A stretch of DNA of 64,000 bases from the NCBI GenBank assembly GCA_040954595.2, contig CM082577.2:15872001-15936000 (forward strand), given 5' to 3'. Made by a program: the position numbers and the translations under genes. Position 1 is the stretch's first letter, and each line of letters begins with the position of its first letter. This document shows, in pieces, positions 32,441-44,889 of the stretch. The DNA comes from Balanoglossus misakiensis (lineage: Eukaryota > Hemichordata). The notes under the pieces were generated by a model, which saw only the letters and a list, made by a program, of their open reading frames with translations, was not told where the DNA came from and did not search any database.

Positions 32441-35400
32441 CACCAGCCATGACACCAAGCCAGCCCAGTACAGCCACATTGACCCCAGCAATGTTACCTA
32501 TGACCACACCACCAGCCATGACTCCAAGCCTGTCCTGTACAGCTACCCCAGCAATGTTACCTATGACCACACCACCAGCCATGACACCAAGCCTGTCCTG
32601 TACAGCTACCCCAGCAATGTTACCTATGACCACATCACCAGCCATGACTCCAAGCCTGTCCTGTACAGCTACCCCAGCAATGTTACCTATGACCACACCA
32701 CCAGCCATGACACCAAGCCAGCCCAGTACAGCTACATGTACCCCAGCAATGTTACCTATGACCACACCACCAGCCATGACGCCAAGCCTGTCCTGTACAG
32801 CTACCCCAGCAATGTTACCTATGACCACACCACCAGCCATGACACCAAGCCAGCCCAGTACAGCTACATGTACCCCAGCAATGTTACCTATGACCACACC
32901 ACCAGCCATGACGCCAAGCCTGTCCTGTACAGCTACCCCAGCAATGTTACCTATGACCACACCACCAGCCATGACACCAAGCCAGCCCAGTACAGCTACA
33001 TGTACCCCAGCAATGTTACCTATGACCACACCTCCAGCCATGACACCAAGCCTGTCCTGTACAGCTACCCCAGCAATGTTACCTATGACCACACCTCCAG
33101 CCATGACACCAAGCCTGTCCTGTACAGCTACCCCAGCAATGTAACCTATGACCACACCACCAGCCATGACACCAAGCCTGTCCTGTACAGCTACCCCAGC
33201 CATGTTACCTATGACCACACCTCCAGCCATGACACCAAGCCTGTCCTGTACAGCTACCCCAGCAATGTAACCTATGACCACACCACCAGCCATGACACCA
33301 AGCCTGTCCTGTACAGCTACCCCAGCCATGTTACCTATGACCACACCTCCAGCCATGACACCAAGCCTGTCCTGTACAGCTACCCCAGCAATGTTACCTA
33401 TGACCACACCACCAGCCATGACACCAAGCCAGCCCAGTACAGCTACATGTACCCCAGCCATGTTACCTATATGACCACACCTCCAGCCATGACACTAAGC
33501 CTGTCCTGTACAGCTACCCCAGCCATGTTACCTATGACCACACCTCCAGCCATGACACCAAGCCTGTCCTGTACAGCTACCCCAGCCATGTTACCTATGA
33601 CCACACCTCCAGCCATGACACCAAGCCTGTCCTGTACAGCTACCCCAGCAATGTTACCTATGACCACACCATCAGCCATGACACTAAGCCTGTCCTGTAC
33701 AGCTACCCCAGCAATGTTACCTATGACCACACCTCCAGCCATGACACCAAGCCTGTCCTGTACAGCTATCCCAGCCATGTTACCTATGACCACTCCAAGC
33801 CTGTCCTGTACAGCTACCCCAGCAATGTTACCTATGACCACACCACCAGCCATGACACCAAGCCTGTCCTGTACAGCAACCCCAGCAATGTTACCTATGA
33901 CCACACCACCAGCCATGACACCTGAAGCCTGTCTTGTACAGCTACCCCAGCAATGTTACCTATGACCACACCACCAGCCATGACTCCAAGCCTGTCCTGT
34001 ACAGCTACCCCAGCAATGTTACCTATGACCACACCACCAGCCATGACACCAAGCCAGCCCAGTACAGCTACATGTACCCCAGCAATGTTACCTATGACCA
34101 CACCACCAGCCATGACTCCAAGCCTGTCCTGTACAGCTATCCCAGCAATGTTACCTATGACCACACCACCAGCCATGACACCAAGCCAGCCCAGTACAGC
34201 TACATGTACCCCAGCAATGTTACCTATGACCACACCACCAGCCATGACTCCAAGCCTGTCCTGTACAGCTACCCCAGCAATGTTACCTATGACCACACCA
34301 CCAGCCATGACACCAAGCCAGCCCAGTACAGCTACATGTACCCCAGCAATGTTACCTATGACCACACCACCAGCCATGACTCCAAGCCTGTCCTGTACAG
34401 CTACCCCAGCAATGTTACCTATGACCACACCACCAGCCATGACACCAAGCCAGCCCAGTACAGCTACATGTACCCCAGCAATGTTACCTATGACCACACC
34501 ACCAGCCATGACTCCAAGCCTGTCCTGTACAGCTACCCCAGCCATGTTACCTATGACCACACCTCCAGCCATGACACCAAGCCTGTCCTGTACAGCTACC
34601 CCAGCAATGTTACCTATGACCACACCACCAGCCATGACACTTAGCCTGTCCTGTACAGCTACCCCAGCAATGTTACCTATGACCACACCTCCAGCCATGA
34701 CACCAAGCCTGTCCTGTACAGCTATCCCAGCCATGTTACCTATGACCACTCCAAGCCTGTCCTGTACAGCTACCCCAGCAATGTTACCTATGACCACACC
34801 ACCAGCCATGACACCAAGCCTGTCCTGTACAGCAACCCCAGCAATGTTACCTATGACCACACCACCAGCCATGACACCTGAAGCCTGTCTTGTACAGCTA
34901 CCCCAGCAATGTTACCTATGACCACACCACCAGCCATGACTCCAAGCCTGTCCTGTACAGCTACCCCAGCAATGTTACCTATGACCACACCACCAGCCAT
35001 GACACCAAGCCAGCCCAGTACAGCTACATGTACCCCAGCAATGTTACCTATGACCACACCACCAGCCATGACTCCAAGCCTGTCCTGTACAGCTATCCCA
35101 GCAATGTTACCTATGACCACACCACCAGCCATGACACCAAGCCAGCCCAGTACAGCTACATGTACCCCAGCAATGTTACCTATGACCACACCACCAGCCA
35201 TGACTCCAAGCCTGTCCTGTACAGCTACCCCAGCAATGTTACCTATGACCACACCACCAGCCATGACACCAAGCCAGCCCAGTACAGCTACATGTACCCC
35301 AGCAATGTTACCTATGACCACACCACCAGCCATGACTCCAAGCCTGTCCTGTACAGCTACCCCAGCAATGTTACCTATGACCACACCACCAGCCATGACA

Positions 35401-36075
35401 CCAAGCCAGCCCAGTACAGCTACATGTACCCCAGCAATGTTACCTATGACCACACCACCAGCCATGACTCCAAGCCTGTCCTGTACAGCTACCCCAGCCA
35501 TGTTACCTATGACCACACCTCCAGCCATGACACCAAGCCTGTCCTGTACAGCTACCCCAGCAATGTTACCTATGACCACACCACCAGCCATGACACTTAG
35601 CCTGTCCTGTACAGCTACCCCAGCCATGTTACCTATGACCACACCACCAGCCATGACACCAAGTCTGTCCTGTACATGTACCCCAGCAATGTTACCTATG
35701 ACCACACCACCAGCCATGACACAAAGCCAGCCCAGTACAGCTACATGTACCCCAGCAATGTTACCTATGACGACACCTCCAGCCATGACACCAAGCCTGT
35801 CCTGTACAGCTACCCCAGCAATGTTACCTATGACCACTCCAAGCCTGTCCTGTACAGCTACCCCAGCCATGTTACCTATGACCACACCTCCAGCCATGAC
35901 ACCAAGCCTGTCCTGTACAGCTACCCCAGCAATGTAACCTATGACCACACCACCAGCCATGACTCCAAGCCTGTCCTGTACAGCTACCCCAGCAATGTTA
36001 CCTATGACCACACCTCCAGCCATGACACCAAGCCTGTCCTGTACAGCTACCCCAGCAATGTTACCTATAGCCGCT
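32427..36075. repeat. Coding-derived minisatellite, 63/69-bp units, with 956-bp higher-order repeat
   Basis: About 56 units of the form GTTACCTATGACCACACC. In the transposase frame the 63-bp unit encodes MLPMTTPPAMTPSLSCTATPA broken only by variant sites, and the 69-bp unit has SQPSTATCTPA. A distinctive variant (GACACCTGAAGCC) recurs at 33921 and 34877, giving a 956-bp higher-order period. Because unit lengths are multiples of three and lack stops in several frames, both strands show long open frames that are not genes. Confidence 0.92.
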
Positions 36076-36170
36076 TGCACACGTGCCATGGTTAGGCCGC
36101 CCTTTTTGGGATTATAAAAGTTGGTAAACATTTCTTATCAGCGACTCAAATAGTTTTGCATTCACATGTG

Positions 36171-36178
36171 TATAAAAG
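36171..36178 (+). promoter_or_regulatory. TATA box of the Harbinger transposase
   Basis: TATAAAAG lies 83 bp upstream of the transposase ATG and just upstream of a CGCCCTCTACGCC repeat. Confidence 0.5.
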
Positions 36179-36253
36179 GGACGGGGTCATCGCCCTCTAC
36201 GCCCTCATCGCCCTCTACGCGCGTCCACAGCAGAGTGGCTTAAAGGTCACAAT

Positions 36254-38308
36254 ATGGCGGATCCAGTGATGTGTTTAATGTATATGCTACTCTTGAATTT
36301 GCTTTTTAAACGTCGTCGAGGCCGATTTCATGGGCATTTGAATGACCCGATACCCGTTTATGGTAACCTTTCATTGGAGGTTGCGAGTGGAAGACTGCAG
36401 TCCATGCTACAAAATCGGCGTCGGAGGTCGAGTTTGCAATTCCTGTGTATGTGCCTTGGCCATTTCCGCGCCACGATGACCATGCCTGTAAATCGAACTC
36501 TGTGGATGAGAGAACGAGGAAACAATTGGTGGGAAACGATAGTCATGAGAACTTGGGAGGATAGAGACTGGTTGGAAAATTTAAGGTATGTTATACGCTG
36601 TATTCTATTGTTGTTAAAATGTCCACAAGCTAAAAATCGGGTGGCGGTGGCCATCTATTGTTGTACTCGATCGCGTCGCGTGGGTGGACAATTGTTCCTG
36701 TACGTGTAATTGTTTGGCTATGGTTCAACATTTTCAATGCTTCGCTGTAAAAATCTTCGTCGAGATTCTAGATAGTCAATCGGTATCGTCAAGTTCACAT
36801 TTTACATGAAAGGATTAAGTGTATGCATTATGCATCTGGTTATAGTACAAATTTGAAATTTAATTTCAGTGCAGTTCCTCTGTTCACCCTCTTGAGAAAA
36901 TTGTATGTGGAGTTTCATTACAACTTGAACAAGTTCTAATCTTTTATGTATATTTTGTCCCATAGAAAAAGAAGGTGGTCATGATGAAGGATCCCTACCA
37001 ATATTTAACTATGGGTCATCCATACCTACAAAACTTAATATTCTTATGCTTTCACTTATGTTCCTACAGAATGAGAAGAGATACCTTTATGTATCTGTGT
37101 AATCGCCTACGACGGAGAATTTTCCGAATGGACACAGAAATGAGACGTGCCTTTACTGTTGAAGTTCGTGTTGCTGTTACACTTTGGCGATTAAGTACTA
37201 ATTGTGAATATCGCTCCATTTCACATTTGTTTGGAATGGCAATATCTACTGTGTGTGCAATCTTCAGAGAAACGTGTGAAGCCATTAATCAAGAATTTGC
37301 CCGTGAAGCTATCAGATTTCCCAGAGGAGATGACCTTCAAGTGAGTATAAATTTTGCTGTAATCAGTTGGTGATTAATATAAGTTTTTTTTAGCTCTCAC
37401 TTGAACTGGCTGGTGAACATACAAGGAATATGATTGCCCAGTCGGAATAACATGTCATGATTATGTTTTTAAAATTTGTGAAAACACATTTTAAATAGAG
37501 TTGTAATATTTATTCATTGCAAGAATCTTATGTTTTTAGCATGTTTAATGGTTCTTTGAACGTTTGCAGATTGGTCTGAATTAAATATGACTTAAACAGA
37601 TTTATTTTCCAGAGAACTATTGATGGATTTGAAAACCGCTGGGGCTTCCCACAAGTTGTTGGTGCCATCGATGGGTCTCACATCCAAATCATTGGCCCAG
37701 AGAAGTATGCCAAGGATTATTTCAACCGAAAAGGGTATCACTCTGTTGTACTACAAGCTGTAGTAGATGACAAGTACTGTTTCACAGACATTTCTGTTGG
37801 CTGGCCAGGTAGTATGCATGATGCGCGTATTTACATCAATTCCAAAATTGGTTCAAAGCTGTCAGCAAATAGATTCCTGCCAGACATAACCAGGCCAATC
37901 AGTGGGGTAGATGTTCCATTAATGCTGCTAGCTGACCCAGCATATCCTCTTCAGAGACACATCATCAAGCCATATTCAGACACTGGTAGACTCACTCCTG
38001 ATGAACTGTTTTTTAATAGACGTTTAAGCAGTGCTCGTATGGTTGTGGAAAATGCTTTCGGACGCCTTAAAGGCAGATGGCGTTGCCTTATCAAGCGTAA
38101 TGATTGTCGGTTGGATACGATATCCAAAATAGTCAAAACTTGTTGTATTTTGCATAATATATGTGAGCAACAAGGTAATGCTTTCTATGAGCAATGGTTA
38201 TGCGACGACGGAGAAGAACCACATGTTGCAAACAATGTAAATGATGATGTTAATGCTGCCAACACCAGAGCAGCTCTTACTCGGTATTTTCGTGATAACC
38301 ATGAATAG
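36254..38308 (+). CDS. PIF/Harbinger transposase (HARBI1-like, DDE_Tnp_4), three exons, intact
   Basis: Exons 36254-36585, 37070-37340 and 37613-38308 join in phase through GTATGT...CTACAG and GTGAGT...TTCCAG introns to give 432 residues. The N-terminal part carries the WLENLRMRRDTFMYLC helix region and a helix-turn-helix (YRSISHLFGMAISTVC). The nuclease core has D221 (VVGAIDGSHI), D309 (LLADPAYPL) and E347 (ARMVVENAFGRLKGRW), the full DDE triad. Enzymes of this family cut and paste DNA at TWA targets and usually need a Myb-like partner, which is encoded convergently at 39113-41705. The ATG has a TATA box upstream. No frameshift or stop is seen, so it may be active or recently so. Confidence 0.92.
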
Positions 38309-38590
38309 ATACCAATAGGTGTCCAGAGGAAATGTTTGTCTTTTAAAGTGTGCAAGTGTACATTTTTTTGTTGTTGATTAATGCAATTGTAGTGATAACC
38401 ATGAATAGATACCAATAGGTGTCCAGAGGAAATGTTTGTCTTTTGAAGTGGGCAAGTGTACATTTTTTTGTTGTTGATTAATACAATTGTAGTGATAACC
38501 ATGAATAGATACCAATAGGTGTCCAGAGGAAATGTTTGTCTTTTAAAGTGTGCAAGTGTACATTTTGTTGTTGTTGATTAATAAAATTGT
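38291..38590. repeat. Three tandem ~100-bp repeats over the transposase stop codon and 3' UTR
   Basis: Units start at about 38291, 38391 and 38491 with GTGATAACCATGAATAGATA. The first contains the last codons and stop of the transposase, so the duplication began from the gene end. Confidence 0.9.
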
Positions 38591-39112
38591 AGTAGTTAGT
38601 CTACTAGATCAGTCTACTTTCTTTCTTGTGGGAGTGTTTTTTATATTAACACAAGTGATGGAGATCTTTCATGAAATGAAAATCAACATTTATTGATTTG
38701 TTAGAAAAATACATCTTCATTGAAATAGGACGGTAAATGAAAAAAAAAACATCAGAATTGTTGACTTATTTAAATGATACTGCAAGGTTGTGTAAATATA
38801 ACAACAAACTATTATGACTGACTGCCAAAAAAGTCTGGAAGAATTTTAAAAAAAAAATAAAGATAAATGCCAATGCCATAATGCTTTTTGGGGCTTGGGC
38901 CCCTATTCCAGTTAAAACTCAGAGAAGATATGCTTACCCAAAACACAGAAATTTACACACAAAAAAACTCCCTAAATATGAAAAAAAGCAATCAGAAAAT
39001 AAACTTGGGTTACCCCTAGGAATAAAGCATATGTTAGTGAGCATAAAAAATAGTAAAAAAATTATCAAACGAAAAATTTAAAATAATGCCAAGGATGTAT
39101 CAATTGTAAAAC
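38591..39112. other. Intergenic spacer between convergent Harbinger genes
   Basis: AT-rich, no coding potential; likely 3' UTRs of the two genes. Confidence 0.5.
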
Positions 39113-41705
39113 CTACATTGAAGCATAAGTCGAATTAATGGCGCTAGATATCACATCATCAGGAAAATGAGAACTACCAGGTCTTGGCAGTTGAGGATCA
39201 ATGTCATATCGCTTCTGCCATGGATTTGGTGTTACTACAGGAGCTGGTGCTGGTGGTGTCTGCCTCATTTGCTGGGCCATTAAGTTCATCATGGTGTTCA
39301 TTATTTGGTTGTCGAATTGTCTTTGTTCTCTTTCCATTGCGATTCGCCTTTCTTCGAGCTCCTGCCTCTTCCTTTCATTTTCCAGATGCTGCTGTTCAAA
39401 GGATTGCTGTCTCTCGGCCAGTATATGCAATTGCTGTCCATAGAGACGATGTCTCTCCTCTTCTATTTCCGTTTTTTTCTTGTCACGCCCCTGCTCGAAC
39501 GTAATGTACTTTTCGATCATGGAATTTACACTCTTCATTGCTTTGCCTTCATTGTCTATTTTGTGACGTTTTCTGCGTTCTATTTGTGAGAAGAAAAAGA
39601 AATTCTTAACAAGTATAAAACAAAATTCATTCCCATTTTGATAGAATTTGAACAGAAAAAAAGAAAATTGAAAATTTAGAAAAACATCAATACTTGCGAC
39701 GAGGTTAAGACAGAAGTTTGACTTACTACTGGTTAATTTATGGACTTCCCTGCTTATGCTGGAAAGCATACACTTTCAATTTGCTAATTTGTGTTTATGC
39801 TGCATAAAACTGGATATACAATTTCATTTCCCTGGCAAGAGTCTTGTGTTGGTAATGACTTCAAACTATTACAAAATATGAATTAATACAACATGTTTGC
39901 AGCTTTTGCATGATATGATTTTTTATAGGAGTCAATGTACTGAGAACTCACCTCTTCGTTGGGCAACTGCAGGAGAGTTGACTTCATTGCTTCTAGTTTT
40001 CCTGGTCTCTGCGGCTCTCTGCTGAGTGTCACTGGAAGCTATTTGATAAAACAAGGATATGTGGTAAAGGAGATGACAGGGAGTTGTGTCTATGAGCGAA
40101 ATTTTGCTCAAAGGGGAAACTTGCTCAGGCTGCATTGTTATGGTTCACATAGGGTTAATGTGGAAGTCATTATTTTTATGAAAATCTTCAAACATTACAT
40201 ATGCCAAAGGTGAAAACTGAACAGTTGTTTTCAGCGATATAAAAGTCAAAATCACAGTCCCAAAAATCCAAGTACAATAAGACAATTTATCTTACCACTG
40301 CTGGTACTGCCAGAATCTGAATTCTGGTCATCCTGTGTAAAGGTAAGGCTGTGAGGGCGTTTCTTAAGTGGTACTCTCGGTGTGTCTTCTTGAGGAAAAA
40401 AGAACAGTATATTTAATAATTAATTTATTGAATAAAATTATCATACACATAAACACAGTGAAGCATGTCAAATTAGCTGTGTCTTTTCTACTTGTTTTTA
40501 ATGTCACAATTTCAAAACAAGCTAAACTCAAGTCAAAGTTTGTCAAAAAGTGTGGCCACAGAAAGTTTTCAAAATGTGACTGACCTGCCTATTACCTGGT
40601 GACCGTGATTTGGGCAAGCAACATACACAAAGATGTAGTTATATTAGGCCTACATGTATATTGAAACTGATGTAAAATTGATGGTACACTTTATTTTTTC
40701 TGGTGTTTCGAAATGACCATATTTACCTTGTACAACATCTCCCCTTCTCTCCATGTCTTCTGGACCGCACTGATCTGCATGCTGGACAACTGGAATAATA
40801 CAGAAACCCATTGTCAAAAAAATTGTTTTGTACACACCATAAATTTATGTGTACACTGAATTGAATTAAATTAACCAAGAAAAATTATCAAGATGGGGAC
40901 TCAGGAAGTGAGGAATTGAGGATTTCCATGTCTACACGTACACAATCATGTAATGATGTGACTGCTGTGGTCAGGCTGCATTGTGACTATTGGAATTTCT
41001 TCTTTTATGAGACAATAGACTGGATTCAGAACACAATAGTGCCTGTTGGCAGCCTTTGTTCGCCAGTTTTTTCAGCTTGGGGAGATCCCTGTCCATGTAT
41101 TGTATTGCAGCGATCAAATAAACAAACAGTGTTCTGGTCAGGGTTCTTTGAACTCTTACTCATATGTTTTTGAGAAACAACTATCATTTGATGTACATGT
41201 AACTACTAAATACAGCTCACCGGAGAAATACGCTCTGACAAATGTACTACTACAATATGAATATGTAGAACCTGAACTCACCAGCGTGTGCGTCCTGTTC
41301 GACCACTGTACCTTTATCGCCACGATCACTATGGTCCGAATTGAAGCTTTCTTCACCGTCACCGTCGTCGCTGCTTTCGATGATCTCCTCTACTGCAGCA
41401 TGCTGTGGATCCACGCCGGGCCTGTGACCGATAACTTCGGCCAACTCATCGAAATATGGCATTGACTTCCTGCCCCTGCCGCTCCGTTTATTGTTGTCCA
41501 CAACGGCCTTGAACTGGGACCGCAGACGTTTGATTTTTTTATGATTCTGATGTACTGCGGTCCGGTCAAGGCCTTTGGCAATCGCTTTAGATGCAATCAC
41601 CCCGTATACCCGCGAATCTCTTGAAGTGCCATCCAACATCCTCTGCACCCCTATCAACCTTTCCCACGTCACAATCAAATTTTTTCCGGCCAATACCTCA
41701 TCCAT
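39113..41705 (-). CDS. Myb/SANT-like DNA-binding protein of the Harbinger element, five exons, 5' end chimeric
   Basis: Minus-strand exons 41705-41282, 40789-40727, 40388-40296, 40038-39952 and 39579-39113 all join in phase 1 through GT-AG introns. Exon 1 encodes a trihelix/Myb-type domain (LDGTSRDSRVYGVIASKAI, then HKKIKRLRSQFKAVVD, then MPYFDELAEVIGHRPG). Exons 2-4 encode a polar linker, and exon 5 a long Glu/Arg/Gln-rich coiled coil (ERRKRHKIDNEG, EEERHRLYGQQLHIL). In Harbinger elements this partner binds the ends and helps import the transposase. The ATG at 41705 and the first ~15 codons overlap sequence that belongs to a Tigger transposase on the other strand, so the true start of the domain has probably been lost and replaced. 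Confidence 0.82.
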
Positions 41706-42381
41706 CCTACAACCACTGGATCAAGGGGCAATTCGCGCTTTCAAAGCTCATTACAGAAGGCGACTTCTTCGTTCAGTATTGGCAAAGATTGACAACGCAT
41801 CGAATGCAAGTGAAGTAGCGAAGTCCGTCAATGTACTCGACGCGGTGTATTGGATCAGCGGTGCATGGAAAGAGACCAAAGAAGAGACGATCAGAAAGTG
41901 TTTCTGGAAAGGCAGCTTCAAAGTCGACGCTGAAGAGTCCGATATCAGCGAAGAACCAGAAGAAGAAAATGAACTAGGAACACTCATCCGAGAAGTAAAT
42001 GCCGGTTGCAGTGAACAGTGTACCGTTGACCAGTACGTGAACTTTGATGACGAATTGCCAACCAAAGCAACGTATGACGGGGAATGGGAGGAACAGATCC
42101 TACAGAACTGCCTGGCCAACAAAGAAGGGGAAAGCAGAGAAGCAGAAAAGGAAGACGGAGAAGATGGACAACAGAATGACAACACTGAAAACATCGACCC
42201 AGATGATGGTTCGCAGTTAACCTACGGCGAAGTCCTTGTTATGCTGCGGAAGTTGCAGAATTTTGCCGTGAACAGACACACTCGCTATCTCTCCGAAATT
42301 CAGGATTTGATGTCGATGACGGAACGCCACATTGTGCAGAAGCGATGTTCCCTAAACAATCATCCCTTGACAGTTTTCTAA
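41660..42381 (+). pseudogene. Tigger/pogo transposase, C-terminal fragment
   Basis: From about 41660 the frame reads LSHVTIKFFPANTSSILQPLDQGAI, split here as the beta-strand and third-acid region of a DDE_1 transposase (QPLDQG), then FKAHYRRRLLRSVL. An acidic tail follows (SDISEEPEEENELG, EKEDGEDGQQNDN) and the frame stops at 42381. The DNA-binding part and first two acids are missing, because the Harbinger Myb gene abuts at the left. It is a different lineage from the pogo copy at 31342. Confidence 0.8.
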
Positions 42382-42776
42382 AGAAAAAATAGACTGGATG
42401 TTCTTCACGACTACTTATCAGTAGTTTCCAGGAAATCAATTGTCCGACATTCTGCCGATGCGATACGTCTTCCTGTTAATCCACTCAGCCCGCAAACGAA
42501 CTTCAATTTCCTTTTTTTTATTTTCAACAATTTTCAGAAATTAAGCTGTACAGAAGTTTTTTTTAATTACCTTTAATTTGAAATAAACATGAAATACAAA
42601 TGTACAAACGTGTGTATATCGTGTGTGTGTCTGCTGTGCACTGTGTGTATGAGATCGGGGTCAAAGGGTTCATGGGGGGGGGGGGGAGCCACGCCCACTC
42701 TGAGTAAACCGACCCACTGTGAAAACCGACCAGAATGTGTGGTCCGAGGTGAGGTCGGTTTTGCCAGGTTTCACTG
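42382..42776 (+). mobile_element. 3' part and right terminal repeat of the Tigger element
   Basis: The element ends GCCAGGTTTCACTG at 42776, the complement of the CAGTGAAACC start typical of Tigger/pogo, followed by TA (42777-42778). It thus inserted at a TA in the zinc-finger array that begins there. A (GT)n patch near 42610 and a poly-G run at 42677-42686 lie inside. Confidence 0.7.
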
Positions 42777-43650
42777 TACTGTTAAATGCCCATTGCTGTT
42801 GAAACATTTTCCACATACTTTGCATTCATATGGTCTCTCTTGGGTATGAACTCTCAAATGCACTGTTAAACGCCCATTGCTGCTGAAACATTTTCCACAT
42901 ACTTTGCATTCATATGGTCTTTCTTGGGTATGGACTCTCAAGTGTGCTGTTAAGTCCCCATTTTGGGTGAAACATGTTCTGCATTCATATGGTCTCTCTT
43001 GGGTATGGACTCTCAAATGCACTGTTAAACGCCCATTGCTGCTGAAACATTTTCCACATACTTTGCATTCATATGGTCTTTCGTGGGTATCGACTCTCAA
43101 GTGTGCTGTTAAGTCCCCATTTTGGGTGAAACATGTTCTGCATTCATATGGTCTCTCTTGGGTATGGACTCTCAAATGCACTGTTAAACGCCCATTGCTG
43201 CTGAAACATTTTCCACATACTTTGCATTCATATGGTCTTTCGTGGGTATCGACTCTCAAGTGTGCTGTTAAATGCCCATTACCGTTGAAACATTTACCAC
43301 ATACTTTGCATTCATGTGGTCTTTCTTTGGGATGGACTCTCAAGTGTGCTGTTAAATTCCCATTTTGGGTGACACATTTTCCACATGTTCTGAATTCATA
43401 TGGTCTTTCTTGGGTATGGACTCTCAAATGCACTGTTAAATGTCCATTGCTGTTGAAAAATTTTCCACATACTTTGCATTCACATAGTTTTTCGTGGGTA
43501 TCGACTCTCAAGTGTGCTGTTAAATGCCCATTGCCGTTGAAACATTTTCCACATACTTTGCATTCATGTGGTCTTTCTTGGGGATGGACTTTCAAATGTG
43601 CTGTTAAATTCCCATTTTTGGTGAAACATTTTCCATATGTTCTGCATTCA
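42777..43650 (-). CDS. C2H2 zinc-finger array, short cluster (about ten fingers, partial)
   Basis: An open minus-strand frame reads repeated 28-residue fingers of the form [13 protein letters not shown], then [15 protein letters not shown]. Classical C2H2 fingers bind DNA; the TGEKPY-type linker appears as TQERPY, THERPY or PKERPH. Some units have lost three residues ([12 protein letters not shown]), shortening the Cys-to-His loop to nine. Base-contact positions vary while the framework is nearly fixed. The 3' end is cut by a Tigger insertion at 42777. The 5' end runs into unrelated sequence (DINSRDECRTYGKCF) with no start codon or regulatory domain, so this is a fragment. Confidence 0.8.
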
Positions 43651-43830
43651 TCACGGCTGTTAATATCGTACGTAAGGCGAATTCTAGTTGGAGTAAAGAA
43701 ATAACAATGTCAAACGCACGAGATCTCGTGTATAGGGAGAACTCGCAGCGGGATTTCGATCACATGTTTTTTGAGAATTGCCTCCGATCGAACGAAGCAA
43801 GTTCTGGGCGGGGTAACTACCTAATATGGA

Positions 43831-43956
43831 CTTAAACCTCACTTCCTCCTCACTTTCTTAAGAGCAAGCAAACACAAAACACAGATGTTGGGTCAACATT
43901 GGGGGGTAAACTTTAATACTAAACTACTGGACCTTAGTCGTTACATACTACGAAAT

Positions 43957-43960
<4 letters not shown>
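43831..43960 (-). repeat. Split direct repeat B2
   Basis: Starts CTTAAACCTCACTTCC on plus and ends CGAAATCCCC; 130 bp, one mismatch seen against B1. A run of about 26 C follows. Confidence 0.88.
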
Positions 43961-43987
<27 letters not shown>

Positions 43988-44168
43988 CATACATAAAGCA
44001 GGCCTGTGAAAGAGGCAGAACTTACAAAATTGCCAGTAAAAAGGCAGGCAGCAAATGCTTCAAATACAAATGCACAGTGATAATGTATGAAATGTAAAGG
44101 AAAGCAGTAAATATTACATTGCAGCAACAACAAAAATAAATAAAAAAAATAAGAGGTGGGAGGGTGGG

Positions 44169-44355
44169 GCAAAGAGCTGAGTGGGGTGCAACACTCACAC
44201 TGGCTGTTCTCGCTCGAATGAGCTACGGGACTTTCCCTCCTCCTGAGGATGAGTAACTAAGGCAGTGATTGGTTAAACAAAGAGGGAAAAGGCGATTGGT
44301 GAAAATGCAACCTCGTCCTCAGCCGATTTAAACCTCGCTCAATGAGAGCTATACC
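44169..44355 (-). repeat. Split direct repeat A2
   Basis: From GCAAAGAGCTGAGTGGGG to GAGAGCTATACC on plus; matches A1 with few differences. It abuts B1 directly. Confidence 0.88.
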
Positions 44356-44484
44356 TTAAACCTCACTTCCTCCTCACTTTCTTAAGAGCAAGCAAACACA
44401 AAACACAGATGTTGGGTCAACATTGGGGGGTAAACTTTAATACTAAACTACTGGACCTTAGTCCTTACATACTACGAAATCCCC
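44355..44484 (-). repeat. Split direct repeat B1
   Basis: 130-bp copy of B2, placed directly after the coding part on the minus strand. Confidence 0.88.
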
Positions 44485-44542
44485 AACACCCAACAGTAGT
44501 GGTAGTCGAAGTAGGAAAATAGGTGGGTTGAAAATGTACACA

Positions 44543-44889
44543 CTAAACAGAGTGTGCATCAGGCAGAAATTGTGCACGAGACGGCTGGCGCAGGCAATTG
44601 ATGCAATCAAGAATTCGTCGAAGGAAACTTCTACCTCCATGAATAACCTGACAAGCCCAATTTAATTTCCCAGCAAGGGATTGCAATTGGCGGCGGGACG
44701 CACGCTTCTTAGAGCGAAATGACAGCAGCAATGTGTAAAGCTCTTTTAGCTTTGTCGGCGGCAGCGCTAAGGTGAAGTTACAAGTGTCGATGAGTATGCC
44801 CAAAAACACCAGTTTTTGAGTGGGACCTTCCACCTTACTCCAGGCAATGGAAAACCCCAATTTCCGTAACAATGCAATAAGGGTGTTCA
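44543..44889 (-). pseudogene. DIRS-order reverse transcriptase fragment
   Basis: About 115 codons read LGFSIAWSKVEGPTQKLVFL, then LPPTKLKELYTLLLSF, then LQSLAGKLNWACQVIHGGR and FLRRILD. This is the conserved end of the RT and start of the connection region in DIRS/Ngaro elements. The catalytic YxDD block lies in the deleted part. It begins where Gag ends, at a deletion junction in another frame. Confidence 0.8.

Larger units (their letters stand above)
36076..41660. mobile_element. PIF/Harbinger DNA transposon (right end lost)
   Basis: Two convergent genes typical of this superfamily are present: a DDE transposase on plus (36254-38308) and a Myb/SANT-like protein on minus (39113-41705). The right side is truncated by Tigger sequence near 41660. 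Terminal repeats and the expected 3-bp TWA duplication could not be identified, so the left boundary is approximate. Confidence 0.75.

Noticed and set aside
32427-36075. CRISPR-like appearance of regularly spaced repeats
   Set aside because: The units are contiguous head-to-tail copies with no unique spacers and no cas genes; this is a minisatellite in a eukaryotic genome.
32328-36131. Long open frames on both strands (up to 426 codons) across the tandem array
   Set aside because: They follow from 63/69-bp units without stops in several frames; only the transposase-frame origin has biological meaning and that gene is already broken.
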